Source: an uncultured Lachnobacterium sp.
Lineage (GTDB): Bacteria > Bacillota > Clostridia > Lachnospirales > Lachnospiraceae
Length of the DNA stretch: 64,000 nt
Direction of reading: 5' to 3'
Assembly (NCBI GenBank): GCA_900546625.1
Contig: URDU01000002.1
Location: 1-64,000 of the forward strand
The notes below the pieces were generated by a model. That model was not told the origin of the DNA. It saw nothing but the letters and a program-made list of their open reading frames with translations, and made no database searches. Of this stretch, positions 7,631-17,800 are shown piece after piece. The position numbers and the translations under genes are program-made. The first letter of the stretch is position 1, and every line of letters starts with the position of its first letter.

Positions 7631-8551
7631 TTACTCTCCAAGTGTGAGCATGGTATCTATGCAGGCCTTGGCCTTTGTTCTTATATCGTCAGGCAGTATG
7701 ATTTCTTCTCCGCCTGCTCCCTTAACACAATTGTATACATCCATCAGGGTAGTGAGCTTCATATTGTGGCATACGCAGTCCTTTGAGAGCGGATAGAAGC
7801 TCTTGTCAGGGCACTCATACTGTAAGTGCTGCAGTATGCTGTTTTCTGTTCCGATGATAAATTCCTTGTCTGTGCTGTTTTTAGCATAGTCAATGATGCC
7901 GGTGGTGCTTCCGATATAGTCTGCAGCCTTTGAAACCTCGGCAAGGCACTCCGGATGTACGAGAAGCTTTGCAGCAGGATGAGCCGCTTTTGCTCTCTCA
8001 ACATCTGCTATTGACATGCGCAGGTGAGTAGGACAGCCACCATGTACGAATTTGAAGGTCTTTTCCGGAACCTGTTCCTCAACCCATGCGCCCAGATTGC
8101 AGTCAGGGATGAAAAGAATCTTGTCGTTGTCAATATTTTTAACAATTTTTACAGCGGATGATGATGTGACGCACACATCGCATATGGTTTTTAGCTCTGA
8201 TGTGGTGTTTATGTAGGCAACCACTGTATAGTCAGGGTTCTTGGCCTTTAACGATTGTAAGAGCTCTACATCAAGCTGCTCAGCCATAGGACAGCCTGCT
8301 GCGCTGTTTGACAAAAACACATGCTTGTCAGGCGATAAAATCTTGCAGGTCTCTGCCATGAAGCGGACACCGCACATGAGCACATTCTTCTGTGGTGCTG
8401 TGGCAGCCTGCTTGCTGAGTCCGTATGAGTCGCCTGTGAAGTCGGCAACCTCAAGTATTTCGTGACTCTGATAAGCGTGAGCTAATATACAGATATCATT
8501 TTCCTTCTTTAATCGGATAATTTCATCCTGTAATTCTCTTGTTGTCATCAT
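7631..8551 (-). CDS. nadA: quinolinate synthase A
   Basis: This 306-residue protein matches NadA, the [4Fe-4S] enzyme that condenses iminoaspartate with dihydroxyacetone phosphate to quinolinate. The three pseudo-repeats are visible: LAHAYQSHEILEVADFTGDS, then NTTSELKTICDVCVTSSSAV, then the HPECLAEV region. The expected iron-sulfur Cys positions lie in VLMCGVRFMAET, HPECLAEV and KDCVCHNM. Length is normal for the family. It is transcribed divergently from nadB-nadC, whose product NadB makes its substrate, and both promoters sit in the 171-bp gap. It ends at the shared terminator at 7571-7610. ATG codons at 8551 and 8548 are alternative starts. Confidence 0.95.
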   Translation of the reverse strand: MMTTRELQDEIIRLKKENDICILAHAYQSHEILEVADFTGDSYGLSKQAATAPQKNVLMCGVRFMAETCKILSPDKHVFLSNSAAGCPMAEQLDVELLQSLKAKNPDYTVVAYINTTSELKTICDVCVTSSSAVKIVKNIDNDKILFIPDCNLGAWVEEQVPEKTFKFVHGGCPTHLRMSIADVERAKAAHPAAKLLVHPECLAEVSKAADYIGSTTGIIDYAKNSTDKEFIIGTENSILQHLQYECPDKSFYPLSKDCVCHNMKLTTLMDVYNCVKGAGGEEIILPDDIRTKAKACIDTMLTLGE

Positions 8552-8601
8552 AATATGATATACCTCTTGAAATCCTAGTGTAAATAAATAAGTTACTTGT
8601 C

Positions 8602-8630
8602 ATTATACTTAGCTGTAAACCGGCTGTCAA
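8602..8630 (-). promoter_or_regulatory. nadA promoter
   Basis: On the minus strand, TTGACA (8630-8625), 17-bp spacer, TATAAT (8607-8602): both boxes are a perfect consensus. It lies about 50 bp upstream of nadA. Confidence 0.8.
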
Positions 8631-8639
8631 CACAAAAGT

Positions 8640-8665
8640 TTTACAGGTGTCTTGTCAGTTGTAAA
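8640..8665. promoter_or_regulatory. candidate NiaR operator over the nadB promoter
   Basis: An imperfect 26-bp palindrome (TTTACAGGTGTC / GTCAGTTGTAAA, 9 of 12 positions paired) covers the nadB -35 box. The NiaR-type regulator is encoded at the end of this operon, so repression by niacin through this site is likely. The palindrome is seen directly. Its assignment to NiaR is inference. Confidence 0.5.
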
Positions 8666-8680
8666 TTTTAGTGTTATAAT
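8652..8680 (+). promoter_or_regulatory. nadB-nadC-niaR promoter
   Basis: TTGTCA (8652-8657), 17-bp spacer, TATAAT (8675-8680), located 43 bp before the nadB start. Confidence 0.75.
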
Positions 8681-8722
8681 ACGCCCATTACAGTAAATCG
8701 CAAATAAAAGAGGTAACATACT

Positions 8723-10063
8723 ATGAATACAGATGTACTTATTGTGGGAAGCGGCTGTTCAGGTCTTTATTGTGCGCTTAAGCTTCCAAGAGACATAAGA
8801 ATTACACTGATAACAAAGTCAGATCTTGAGAGCAATGATTCATATCTGGCGCAGGGCGGCATGTGCATGCTCAAGGAGCAGTCTGATTTCGACAGCTTTT
8901 TTGAGGATACCTTAAAGGCCGGCCACTACGAGAATGACAAGGAGTCGGTTGAGATAATGATAAACTCATCACCTGAGGTGGTGAAGGATCTTGTTTCATA
9001 TGGAGCAGATTTTGCGAGAAATGATGACGGCTCACTTGCCTATACGAGAGAGGGAGCTCATTCACACAACAGAATTATTTTCCATGAGGATGTGACCGGA
9101 AAAGAGATAACAAGCACACTGCTTGCACAGGTTAAGAAGCTTTCAAATGTGACACTCATGGAGTATACGACGATGGTTGATATCATCGAAAGGGATAACA
9201 AATGCTATGGCGCCATCATCAGAAAACAGGATGGCACGCTGGAAAAGGTGACGGCTGCATACACTGTCATGGCTTGTGGCGGAGTCGGAGGACTGTACAG
9301 ATTTTCAACAAATTTCAGGCATCTGACAGGTGACTCGCTTGCCATTGCAAAAAAGCATGGCATAGAGCTTAAAAATCCTGACTATGTGCAGATTCACCCG
9401 ACGACCTTTTACACGAAAAAGCATGAGGACAGAAGCTTCCTCATATCTGAGTCTGTAAGAGGTGAGGGTGCAAAGCTTTTGGACAAGAACATGAACAGGT
9501 TTGTCGATGAGCTCTTACCAAGAGACGTGCTTACCGGCAAAATCCGTGAGCAGATGAAAAAGGACGGCACAGACTTTGTATGGGAGGATTTGCGTACCAT
9601 TCCAAGGGATGAGCTTGTATCACATTTTCCGAATATCATTGAACATTGCAAGGAGATGGGATATGATGTCTTTAAAGAGCCTATCCCTGTTGTTCCGGCA
9701 CAGCACTATTTCATGGGTGGGGTCAAGGTAAATCACCATAGCTGCACATCCATGGAATATCTCTATGCAGTCGGAGAGACCGCCTGCAACGGAGTGCACG
9801 GCAGAAACCGTCTTGCAAGCAATTCACTGCTAGAGAGTCTGGTATTTGCAAAGCGTGCGGCAGGACAGATGGCTGAGCTTGGCTTTGTAAATGATGAGAT
9901 AGCAGCCCAAAAGGCCGCAGATAGCATCAATCTGGCAGATTACAACGATGAAAAAGCTGTAGAGAGAGAATACAGAAGGCTTGCCATGGAGGCTATAGAG
10001 GGCCGCACCGGCGCAGATGCAGAAGAGACTGTCGAATCAGGCATTGCCTATATTCAGGCATAG
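8723..10063 (+). CDS. nadB: L-aspartate oxidase (short form)
   Basis: This 446-residue flavoprotein starts with the FAD-binding motif DVLIVGSGCSGLYCALKL. It contains the succinate-dehydrogenase/NadB signatures DSYLAQGGMCML, HEDVTGKEI and HGRNRLASNSLLESLVFAKRAA. It oxidises L-aspartate to iminoaspartate for NadA, in an anaerobe probably with fumarate as electron acceptor. It is shorter than the roughly 530-residue E. coli enzyme because most of the C-terminal helical domain is absent. This short form is, to my recollection, usual in Lachnospiraceae. A GAGGT ribosome site precedes the ATG. It is followed by 250 bp before nadC that hold a doubtful ORF. Confidence 0.93.
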   Translation: MNTDVLIVGSGCSGLYCALKLPRDIRITLITKSDLESNDSYLAQGGMCMLKEQSDFDSFFEDTLKAGHYENDKESVEIMINSSPEVVKDLVSYGADFARNDDGSLAYTREGAHSHNRIIFHEDVTGKEITSTLLAQVKKLSNVTLMEYTTMVDIIERDNKCYGAIIRKQDGTLEKVTAAYTVMACGGVGGLYRFSTNFRHLTGDSLAIAKKHGIELKNPDYVQIHPTTFYTKKHEDRSFLISESVRGEGAKLLDKNMNRFVDELLPRDVLTGKIREQMKKDGTDFVWEDLRTIPRDELVSHFPNIIEHCKEMGYDVFKEPIPVVPAQHYFMGGVKVNHHSCTSMEYLYAVGETACNGVHGRNRLASNSLLESLVFAKRAAGQMAELGFVNDEIAAQKAADSINLADYNDEKAVEREYRRLAMEAIEGRTGADAEETVESGIAYIQA

Positions 10064-10116
10064 AATCAAGTAAACCAGGTTTCGCACTCAAAAACTGGGA
10101 AGCCGGAGAGTACACA

Positions 10117-10299
10117 GTGTGTTCCGAAGAAAAATATGAACTGCCACGGGGGTCCATTAACGCAGTTAATGCGAACAAGTGGCAAATTACAAAGCACTAT
10201 CCAAAAGAAATCCCGTGGCTGACTTCATATTTTTCAGAGGAATATACTGCGTACTACCCCGGCACCACACAGCATAAAAAGTGCGAAACCGTAATATAA
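10117..10299 (+). other. doubtful ORF between nadB and nadC
   Basis: The frame is open across the end of nadB and reads ALKNWEAGEYTVCSEEKYEL and then TSYFSEEYTAYYPGTT before a stop at 10299. Taking the GTG at 10117 gives 60 residues. There is no ribosome site and I do not recognise a family. The amino-acid composition is protein-like, so it could be a degraded gene remnant. The 250-bp gap otherwise shows no strong hairpin. It is listed so that the gap is not left blank. Confidence 0.2.
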
Positions 10300-10346
10300 A
10301 ATAAAAAGTAAAAATGCAAAGAATGCAACGAAAGGAATCAAAATAT

Positions 10347-11201
10347 ATGTACGATCAGGTAACACTGGGCCTCAACGTAGACCCATTCATATTAAGCGCA
10401 TTAAAGGAGGACATCACAAGTGAGGACGTATCCACAAACAGCGTGATGCCACATCCGCAGGCAGGAGAGGTGGATTTAATCTGCAAGCAGGACGGAATCA
10501 TCTGTGGACTGCAGGTTTTTGAGAGAGTTTTCACACTGCTTGATGCGGACACAAAGGTAGAGTTTTACGTGAAGGATGGCGATAAGGTAGCAAATAAGCA
10601 GCTTATCGGCAAGGTTTACGGAGATATCAGAGTGCTCTTATGCGGAGAGAGAACTGCGCTCAACTATTTGCAGCGCATGAGTGGAATTGCCACATACACC
10701 AGTCAGGTTGCAGCACTCTTAGAGGGCACAGGCATCAGGCTTTTAGATACCAGAAAGACAACTCCAAACAACAGAATCTTTGAAAAATACTCAGTCAGAG
10801 TCGGCGGTGGAAACAACCACAGATACAATCTTTCAGACGGAGTGCTTCTTAAGGATAACCACATCGGAGCTGCAGGCGGTGTGAAGGAAGCAATCGCCAT
10901 GGCAAAGGCCTATGCCCCTTTTGTCAGAAAGATTGAGGTTGAGGTAGAGAGCTTTGATATGGTAAAGGATGCGGTTGAAGCCGGTGCCGATATTATCATG
11001 CTCGACAACATGTCCACAGAGCTTTTAAAGCAGTGTATCGATTACATTGACGGCAGAGCCGAAATCGAGGTTTCGGGAAATGTTACCAAAGAAAACATTG
11101 AAAGAATAAAGGGTCTTGGTGTAGACTATGTATCGAGTGGTGCACTCACACATTCAGCACCTATTATGGATTTATCACTTAAAAATCTGCATGCAGTATA
11201 G
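10347..11201 (+). CDS. nadC: nicotinate-nucleotide diphosphorylase (quinolinate phosphoribosyltransferase)
   Basis: NadC converts quinolinate and PRPP to nicotinate mononucleotide. The 284-residue protein has the expected N-terminal open-face domain (ALKEDITSEDVSTNSV) and a TIM-like barrel with LLDTRKTTPNNRIFEKYSV, the VGGGNNHRYNLSDGVLLKDNHI signature, and IEVEVESFDMVKDAVEAGADIIMLDNM near the end. A start at 10347 is preferred because AAAGGAA lies about 9 nt upstream and homologues begin about here. The frame could extend 11 codons to 10314. It is the third enzyme of the local pathway, downstream of nadB. Confidence 0.95.
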   Translation: MYDQVTLGLNVDPFILSALKEDITSEDVSTNSVMPHPQAGEVDLICKQDGIICGLQVFERVFTLLDADTKVEFYVKDGDKVANKQLIGKVYGDIRVLLCGERTALNYLQRMSGIATYTSQVAALLEGTGIRLLDTRKTTPNNRIFEKYSVRVGGGNNHRYNLSDGVLLKDNHIGAAGGVKEAIAMAKAYAPFVRKIEVEVESFDMVKDAVEAGADIIMLDNMSTELLKQCIDYIDGRAEIEVSGNVTKENIERIKGLGVDYVSSGALTHSAPIMDLSLKNLHAV

Positions 11202-11261
11202 ATTTTAAACTGCCGGTCACACGAGGCTGTGACAGTAATGTTTTTACAGAAAGGAACGAAA

Positions 11262-11825
11262 ATGAACGGTGATGAGAGAAGAAAAAAAATAATAAATATT
11301 CTGTCCTCGTCAAAGTCGCCTGTGGCGGGAGTTGCGCTTGCAAAGGAGCTTGATGTGAGTCGTCAGGTGATAGTGCAGGACATAGCACTGCTTCGAGCAA
11401 ACGGAGCCGCGATTTTTTCGACAAACAGAGGATATCTGATACAGGCTGACAAGCAGTATTCGAGAGTATTAAAGGTGGTTCACGAGGATGATGAAGTAGA
11501 GGAGGAGCTTTCAACAATAGTTGATGCCGGAGGTCATGTGAAGGACGTGTTTGTGTATCACAAGGTCTACGGAGTGCTCCGCGCCCATATGGACATTAAG
11601 TCCAGACGCGACATCAGAAATTACCTCGAGGAAATCCGTACAGGAAAGTCCAGCCTTCTTAAAAATGTAACCTCCGGTTATCACTATCACACAATATGTG
11701 CGGAGAGTGAAGAGGTGCTTGATGCCATACAGGAGGAGCTTAAGCAGAAGGGCTTTTTAGCAAAGCTGCAGGACTATGAGCCGGTGGATTTCTGGGGAGA
11801 GGACGAGGAGAAGGAGAAGGCTTAG
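11262..11825 (+). CDS. niaR: NiaR-type niacin-responsive repressor (HTH_11 plus 3H domain)
   Basis: This protein has an N-terminal winged helix-turn-helix (RRKKIINILSSSKSPVAGVALAKEL, then DVSRQVIVQDIALLRANGA). The C-terminal 3H domain carries the conserved histidine pattern (AGGHVKDVFVYHKVYGVL and SGYHYHTI). Family members bind niacin and repress NAD synthesis and niacin uptake genes. It is the last gene of the nadB-nadC operon. The ATG at 11262 follows AAAGGA with 7-nt spacing, while the GTG at 11229 is in frame but has no ribosome site. It probably autoregulates through the palindrome at 8640-8665. Length 187 residues. Confidence 0.88.
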   Translation: MNGDERRKKIINILSSSKSPVAGVALAKELDVSRQVIVQDIALLRANGAAIFSTNRGYLIQADKQYSRVLKVVHEDDEVEEELSTIVDAGGHVKDVFVYHKVYGVLRAHMDIKSRRDIRNYLEEIRTGKSSLLKNVTSGYHYHTICAESEEVLDAIQEELKQKGFLAKLQDYEPVDFWGEDEEKEKA

Positions 11826-11944
11826 CCCTTCAAGGATAGTGTTATAAAAAATAGTACGTTGGCACTAAAAAATAGTGGATTATTATAAAAAAATGTTGTA
11901 TAATAAAACTACTTTAAAAACTCAAACAAAAGAAGGGGGATTTT

Positions 11945-13453
11945 ATGAACAGTCAACAGTATAACAGAGCCAACAAACGTGTATTCCTCGCGGCAATCAT
12001 AGTATTTGCATATATAGCATTTACGTTATTTGCGGCCTTTGGGACAAAAGAGGCAGATGCCACAAGGATAATTATACAGCTTGTTGCGGCAATAGCAGTA
12101 ATAGTAATAGCTGTCATTGCATTTATCACAAAAAGAGACAGCAGAACCGGTGCACTTATGCTCGTGGGCGCTATGACAGCAGGATATTTTATTATCGCAC
12201 TGCTCAACTTAACAGTCGGTACATGGACATATGCCCTGCCGCTTGTTATTGCAGCAATGATATATCTGGATATAAAGATGATGATGGTGATGAATGGAGT
12301 TATAATCATATCCAGTGTTATCAGACTTGTCATGCAGCTTGGAACAGGGGGCGCAGCTCTTCAGAATGATGTGATAGCAGTATTTGTTCTTGTACTTGTG
12401 GGATATGCGTCAGACAGTATTACCATGCTTCTTAACAAATTCTTCAATGAGAACATGGAAGAAATCAAAGAGTCTGCCATGGCACAGCTGGACAGCAATA
12501 AGAAGATGGTTTTGGTTGCGGAGAATATTTCAAAGCACTTTGATGAGGCCATGACCATGTTAAATGATCTTGATGAGGCAGTTGCAGTAAGCCACAGCTC
12601 CATCCAGGAAATAGCAGACAGCACAGAGAGCACAGCGGAGGCTATTCAGAAGCAGGCGGCTATGTGTGTTGATATTCAGGGAAATACAGATAATGCTGAG
12701 AGTGGAATCAAGGCTATGATTGATGCCTCACGCCAGACTGATGAGACTGTAAAGCAGGGAGCTGATGTTGTGGAAGAGCTCAAGGAGCAGGCCAACAACG
12801 TGGCAGAGGCAAGCAATGTGACAGTGTCGGTTATCCAGAGCCTCACAGCCAAGGTAGAGGAAGTAAAGAGCTTCGTGGAGTCGATTATCAATATTTCAAA
12901 CCAGACCAACCTGCTTGCACTCAATGCTTCAATTGAGGCTGCCAGAGCCGGTGAAGCAGGAAAAGGCTTTGCGGTAGTTGCCGATGAAATCAGACAGCTC
13001 TCAGAGCAGACAAAGGATGCATCAGCCAATATTACAGAGATTATCAACAAGCTCAATGAGGACACAAGGCGTGCAAATGAGAGCATCGAGAACTCTGTAT
13101 CATCGGTTGAGAAGCAGAATGAGCTTATCGACGATACAAGAGATAAGTTCAATGCAATGGGAGAGGCCGTTGAGCTGTTGATGAAGGATATCAATGTGGC
13201 TGAGGAGAGTATCAAAAAGATTCTTGATTCTACAACAGTCATATCAGACAATATCACACACCTTTCAGCTACCGGAGAAGAGGTAGCAGCTTCTTCAACA
13301 GAGGGACTTCGCATGGCGGATACCACAGTCGAGAGCATGGCAAAGTGCAAGAAGGTATTGGAAAATATCTATCTGCTTGCAGATGACCTCAAAAACTCTG
13401 TTGAGGAGAGCGAGGAAGATCTTGAGGAGAAATTCGTTTTCCAGGAGCAGTAA
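11945..13453 (+). CDS. methyl-accepting chemotaxis protein with polytopic membrane sensor
   Basis: This is a 502-residue chemoreceptor. The first 170 residues form about six closely packed transmembrane helices with only short loops and no large extracellular ligand domain or HAMP module. A long coiled coil follows with the signalling tip [20 protein letters not shown] and [20 protein letters not shown], the most conserved part of all such receptors. It should signal to CheA/CheW from within the membrane, possibly sensing a membrane or energy state. It has a GGGGG ribosome site. The gene stands alone with its own terminator (13473-13503), and no che genes are in the window. Confidence 0.93.
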   Translation: MNSQQYNRANKRVFLAAIIVFAYIAFTLFAAFGTKEADATRIIIQLVAAIAVIVIAVIAFITKRDSRTGALMLVGAMTAGYFIIALLNLTVGTWTYALPLVIAAMIYLDIKMMMVMNGVIIISSVIRLVMQLGTGGAALQNDVIAVFVLVLVGYASDSITMLLNKFFNENMEEIKESAMAQLDSNKKMVLVAENISKHFDEAMTMLNDLDEAVAVSHSSIQEIADSTESTAEAIQKQAAMCVDIQGNTDNAESGIKAMIDASRQTDETVKQGADVVEELKEQANNVAEASNVTVSVIQSLTAKVEEVKSFVESIINISNQTNLLALNASIEAARAGEAGKGFAVVADEIRQLSEQTKDASANITEIINKLNEDTRRANESIENSVSSVEKQNELIDDTRDKFNAMGEAVELLMKDINVAEESIKKILDSTTVISDNITHLSATGEEVAASSTEGLRMADTTVESMAKCKKVLENIYLLADDLKNSVEESEEDLEEKFVFQEQ

Positions 13454-13472
13454 ATACGATTTTCATATTCAT

Positions 13473-13503
13473 GGCAGGAGTGCAGTTGCTCCTGCCGTTT
13501 TTA
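13473..13503 (+). terminator. terminator of the chemoreceptor gene
   Basis: 8-bp GGCAGGAG/CTCCTGCC stem with an 8-nt loop, followed by GTTTTT. Confidence 0.85.
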
Positions 13504-13603
13504 CATATATTTTTATGATAAAAATATTTACATTATCGTAATATATGATAAAATATCTCTAACACAATAGAAACATAAACACATAGGATATATGGAGGAA
13601 GTT

Positions 13604-14488
13604 ATGGACGATAACAATTTTATGAACAATGACAACCAGTCGTCAGGCACACCGGACAATACAGGTGTATTCGGGCAGTCTGCAGGTGCAGCAAATGGCT
13701 CAGACACATACAGCGAGCCGCAGGACACATACAGCCAGCCGACAGACACATATAATCAGTCTGTATCCCAGCAGGGAAGTGGGAATGCATACGCATATGG
13801 ACAGGCAGCAGACCAGACAGGCAGCACAGATGGATATGTCAATAATCCGGGCGGTGCATATGGCTATGCAAATCAGGGCGCATACAACCAGAATCCAAAC
13901 GCCCAGGGTGCATACAATCAGAATCAAAATGCCCAGGGCGCATACAACCAGAATACATATGCCCAGGGTTCATTTAATCAGTCAGCTTACGGACAGGCAC
14001 AGTATGGTCAGCAGCCAAACGGACAGGGTGGCTATAATCAGACAGCATACGGACAGACAGCCTACAATCAGCCACAGTATGGAGCAAATCCATACAATCA
14101 GCCACCAAAGAACAGCAATGGCTTTGGTATAGCTTCCATGGTACTTGGAATCGCATCTATTGTACTGTTTTGTACATGCATCAATTATGTGACAGCTCTG
14201 CTTGCTATCATTTTTGGTATTATACATATCATAAAGGGCAACAACAAGGCGTTTGGTATAGTTGGTATAGCAACAGCCGCTATCTCAGTTATAGTCAGTA
14301 TCATATTCTGGGTTGTAGCAGGCTCGAGCGTAAGCACAGATTTCGAAAAGGAGTTCATGAAGGGCTTTGACGAGGGCTATGAGTACTACAATGATGACGA
14401 TTCATATGAGGATTACGATTATGATTATGATTCTTTTGATGATGACGATTTTGATTATCAGAATTTTGAGTATGATGGCATATATTAA
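13604..14488 (+). CDS. DUF4190-like membrane protein with Tyr/Gln/Asn-rich repeat tail
   Basis: This 294-residue protein has three parts. The first (about residues 1-165) is low-complexity and rich in Q, N, Y, G and A, with repeated blocks such as GAYNQNPNAQ and GAYNQNQNAQ plus shorter DTYSQPT units. The second is two hydrophobic helices (GIASMVLGIASIVLFCTCINYV and IVGIATAAISVIVSIIFWVV) typical of DUF4190. The third is a very acidic Tyr/Asp C-terminus (DYDYDYDSFDDDDFDY). The start at 13604 is chosen because GGAGGA is 5 nt upstream; an ATG at 13592 is in frame. The repeats suggest a flexible, possibly phase-separating or glycine/tyrosine-mediated interaction arm. Function is unknown. Confidence 0.7.
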   Translation: MDDNNFMNNDNQSSGTPDNTGVFGQSAGAANGSDTYSEPQDTYSQPTDTYNQSVSQQGSGNAYAYGQAADQTGSTDGYVNNPGGAYGYANQGAYNQNPNAQGAYNQNQNAQGAYNQNTYAQGSFNQSAYGQAQYGQQPNGQGGYNQTAYGQTAYNQPQYGANPYNQPPKNSNGFGIASMVLGIASIVLFCTCINYVTALLAIIFGIIHIIKGNNKAFGIVGIATAAISVIVSIIFWVVAGSSVSTDFEKEFMKGFDEGYEYYNDDDSYEDYDYDYDSFDDDDFDYQNFEYDGIY

Positions 14489-14521
14489 TTAGTTATCAAT
14501 TATTACAGAAGCAATTACACC

Positions 14522-14551
14522 TTGACAACAGTGGCTTTTCAGTTATATACT
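14522..14551 (+). promoter_or_regulatory. promoter of the ileS T-box leader
   Basis: TTGACA (14522-14527), 18-bp spacer, TATACT (14546-14551), directly upstream of the leader RNA. Confidence 0.65.
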
Positions 14552-14564
14552 TAGACACAGTTAG

Positions 14565-14830
14565 TAAAAGGCAGTGACGAAGACAGTAGATATGGCAGGA
14601 AAGTCAAAGAGAGCCGGAATTGGTGAGAGCCGGTATGAGTATTGTCATTTTGAAAATCACTTCTGAGCCGCAGGCTAAAATCGCTATACAGTGCTGCGAG
14701 AGTAGGTTCTGACGTATTCCCTACGTTACAGGGGGCGGGTATGCAAGGGTATTTTCCTTAAGTACATTGTAATAGGTGGTATAGACGTATCAGGCACGCG
14801 TTCCTAATTACAGGAATGGGTGCCTTTTTT
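14565..14830 (+). ncRNA. T-box leader (tRNA-Ile responsive) of ileS
   Basis: The leader shows a stem I region with repeated GAGAGCCGG-type elements. The candidate specifier codon ATC (Ile) lies at 14656-14658 in GAAAATCAC. A T-box-like sequence TAGGTGGTATAGACG is near 14774. The terminator hairpin is at 14793-14824 (GGCAC...GTGCC, inner TTCCT/AGGAA), followed by a T-run. Uncharged tRNA-Ile should pair with the specifier and the T-box bulge, favour the antiterminator and switch on ileS. The T-box consensus is somewhat degenerate, so stem-I details are inferred. Confidence 0.82.
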
Positions 14831-14891
14831 ATTAATGAATATTCCATAAACCGGGATGTTCACGAACAATACAGAATAAGGAGAGATAGTC

Positions 14892-17800
14892 ATGTACAAC
14901 AAAGTTGACACCAATATGAACTTCGTTGAACGCGAGAAGAAGACAGAGCAGTTCTGGAGAGAGAGCGATATCTTCAGAAAATCCATGGAAAACAGAAAAG
15001 AAGGAGAGACATACACATTCTATGATGGACCTCCTACAGCAAACGGAAAGCCTCACATCGGACATGTTGAGACACGTACCATAAAGGATATGATTCCAAG
15101 ATTCCAGACCATGAAGGGCAAATACGTGCCACGTAAGGCAGGCTGGGATACACACGGACTTCCTGTTGAGATTGAAGTGGAGAAGCTTCTCGGCCTTGAC
15201 GGCAAGGATCAGATTGAGAATTACGGACTTGAGCCATTCATCAAGAAGTGTAAAGAGTCTGTATGGAAATACAAGGGCATGTGGGAGGATTTCTCCAACA
15301 CCGTAGGCTTCTGGGCTGATATGGACAATCCATACGTCACATACGATGACAATTTCATTGAGTCAGAGTGGTGGGCTCTCAAGGAAATCTGGAACAAGGG
15401 TCTTCTTTACAAGGGCTTCAAGATTGTTCCTTACTGTCCTCGTTGTGGAACACCTCTTTCAGCACAGGAGGTGGCACAGGGCTACAAGACAGTTAAAGAA
15501 AAATCAGCAGTAGTACGTTTTAAGGTAGTAGGAGAGGATGCATATTTCCTCGCATGGACCACAACTCCATGGACACTTCCAAGCAACGTGGCACTCTGTG
15601 TGAACCCTGATGACACATATGTAAAGGTAAAGGCTGTTGACGGCTACACATATTATATGGCAGAGGCACTTGCAGACAAGGTGCTCTCACAGCTTCTTTC
15701 AAAAGAGGATGCTGAGGCAGGCAAAAAGGCATATGAGGTGCTTGAGACATACAAAGGAAAGGATCTTGAGTACAAGGAGTATGAGCCGCTTTATGACTGC
15801 GCTAAGCAGGTTGCTGACAAGCAGGGAAAGAAGGGCTTCTTCGTGACATGTGACACATATGTTACTATGTCAGACGGTACAGGAATCGTTCATATCGCGC
15901 CTGCATTTGGTGAGGATGATGCCAACGTCGGAAGAAACTATGACCTTCCATTCGTACAGTTTGTAAACGACAAGGGAGAGCTCACAGCCGAGACTCCATT
16001 TGCCGGTATGTGGGTAAAGGATGCAGATCCTGAGGTATTAAAGGACTTAAGCGGCAGAAAGCAGCTTTTCGATGCTCCTAAGTTTGAGCATGAGTATCCA
16101 CACTGCTGGAGATGTGACAAGCCTCTTATCTACTATGCAAGAGAGTCATGGTACATCAAGGAGACAGCGGTAAAGGATGACCTTATCAGAAACAACAATA
16201 CAGTAAACTGGATTCCTGAGTCTATCGGTTCGGGACGTTTCGGAAACTGGCTTGAGAATATACAGGACTGGGCTATTTCACGTAACCGTTACTGGGGCAC
16301 ACCACTCAATATCTGGGAGTGTGAGTGCGGACACAGAGAGTGTATCGGAAGCCGTGCAGAGCTCGCTGAAAAAGCAGGAGATCCAAAGGCTGCAGAGGTA
16401 GAGCTTCACAGACCATATATCGACGCTGTGACAATCAAGTGTCCTGAGTGTGGCAAGGACATGCACCGTGTACCTGAGGTGCTTGACTGCTGGTTTGATT
16501 CAGGAGCCATGCCATTTGCACAGCACCACTATCCATTCGAGAACAAGGAAGTATTTGAGAAGCAGTTCCCTGCCAAGTTTATCTCAGAGGCAGTTGACCA
16601 GACACGTGGATGGTTCCATTCACTCATGGCTGAGTCTACACTCCTTTTCAACAAGGCTCCTTATGAGAATGTTATCGTGCTTGGACACGTACAGGATGAG
16701 AACGGACAGAAGATGTCAAAATCAAAGGGCAATGCGGTAGATCCGTTTGACGCACTTGAGACTTACGGTGCAGATGCCATCAGATGGTATTTCTATACAG
16801 CATCGGCTCCATGGATTCCAAAGAAGTTCTCAGGAAAGCTCGTGCTTGAGGGACAGCGTAAGTTCATGGGAACACTCTGGAACACATACGCATTCTTTGT
16901 GCTTTATGCAAATATCGACAATTTTGATGCTACAAAATACAGCCTTGAGTATGATAAGCTTGCCGTAATGGACAAGTGGATTCTTTCAAAGCTCAACTCA
17001 GCAGTGGCAGGAGTGGATGAGTGCCTGTCAAATTACAAGATTCCGGAGGCTGCAAAGTACCTTCAGGAGTTCGTAGACGACTTGAGTAACTGGTATGTAC
17101 GCCGCAGCCGTGAGCGTTTCTGGGCAAAGGGCATGGAGCAGGACAAGATAAACGCATACATGACACTTTACACAGCACTTGTCACCATATCAAAGGCAGC
17201 AGCACCTATGATTCCTTTCATGACTGAGGATATCTACAGAAACCTCGTCTGCTCTATTGATAAGAGCGCACCGGAGTCAATCCATCTGTGTGACTACCCT
17301 GTAGTTGATGAGAAGCTGATTGACAAAAAGCTCGAGGCTGATATGGACGAGGTACTGAAGGTTGTAGTACTCGGACGTGCATGCCGTAACGAGGCAAATA
17401 TCAAAAATCGTCAGCCAATCGGTAAAATGTTCGTAAAGGCACCGGAAAAGCTGGATGAATTTTATGTGGATATCATCGCAGACGAGCTCAATGTAAAAGA
17501 GGTTGAGTTCACTGATGATGTGTCACACTATACTACCTACAAATTCAAGCCACAGCTTAGAACAGTGGGACCTAAGTATGGTAAATATCTTGGCCAGATT
17601 AAGTCAGTTTTAGCTGAGCTTGATGGTCATAAGGCTATGGAGGAGCTTAACAGCACCGGCTCTCTCAAGCTTGACAGCATTAGCGATGAAGTTGTATTAT
17701 CTAAAGAGGATTTACTTATCGAGATGACTCAGATGGAGGGCTATGTGACACAGTCTGACAACAATATCACAGTTGTCCTTGACACCAACCTCACTCCTGA

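Noticed and set aside
12676..13350. 224-codon ORF opposite the chemoreceptor
   Set aside because: Ser/Ala-rich shadow of the coiled-coil coding region; no ribosome site.
13629..14132. 167-codon ORF in another frame of the repeat protein
   Set aside because: Frame-shifted reading of the Gln/Asn repeat; Thr/His/Gln-biased and without a start signal.
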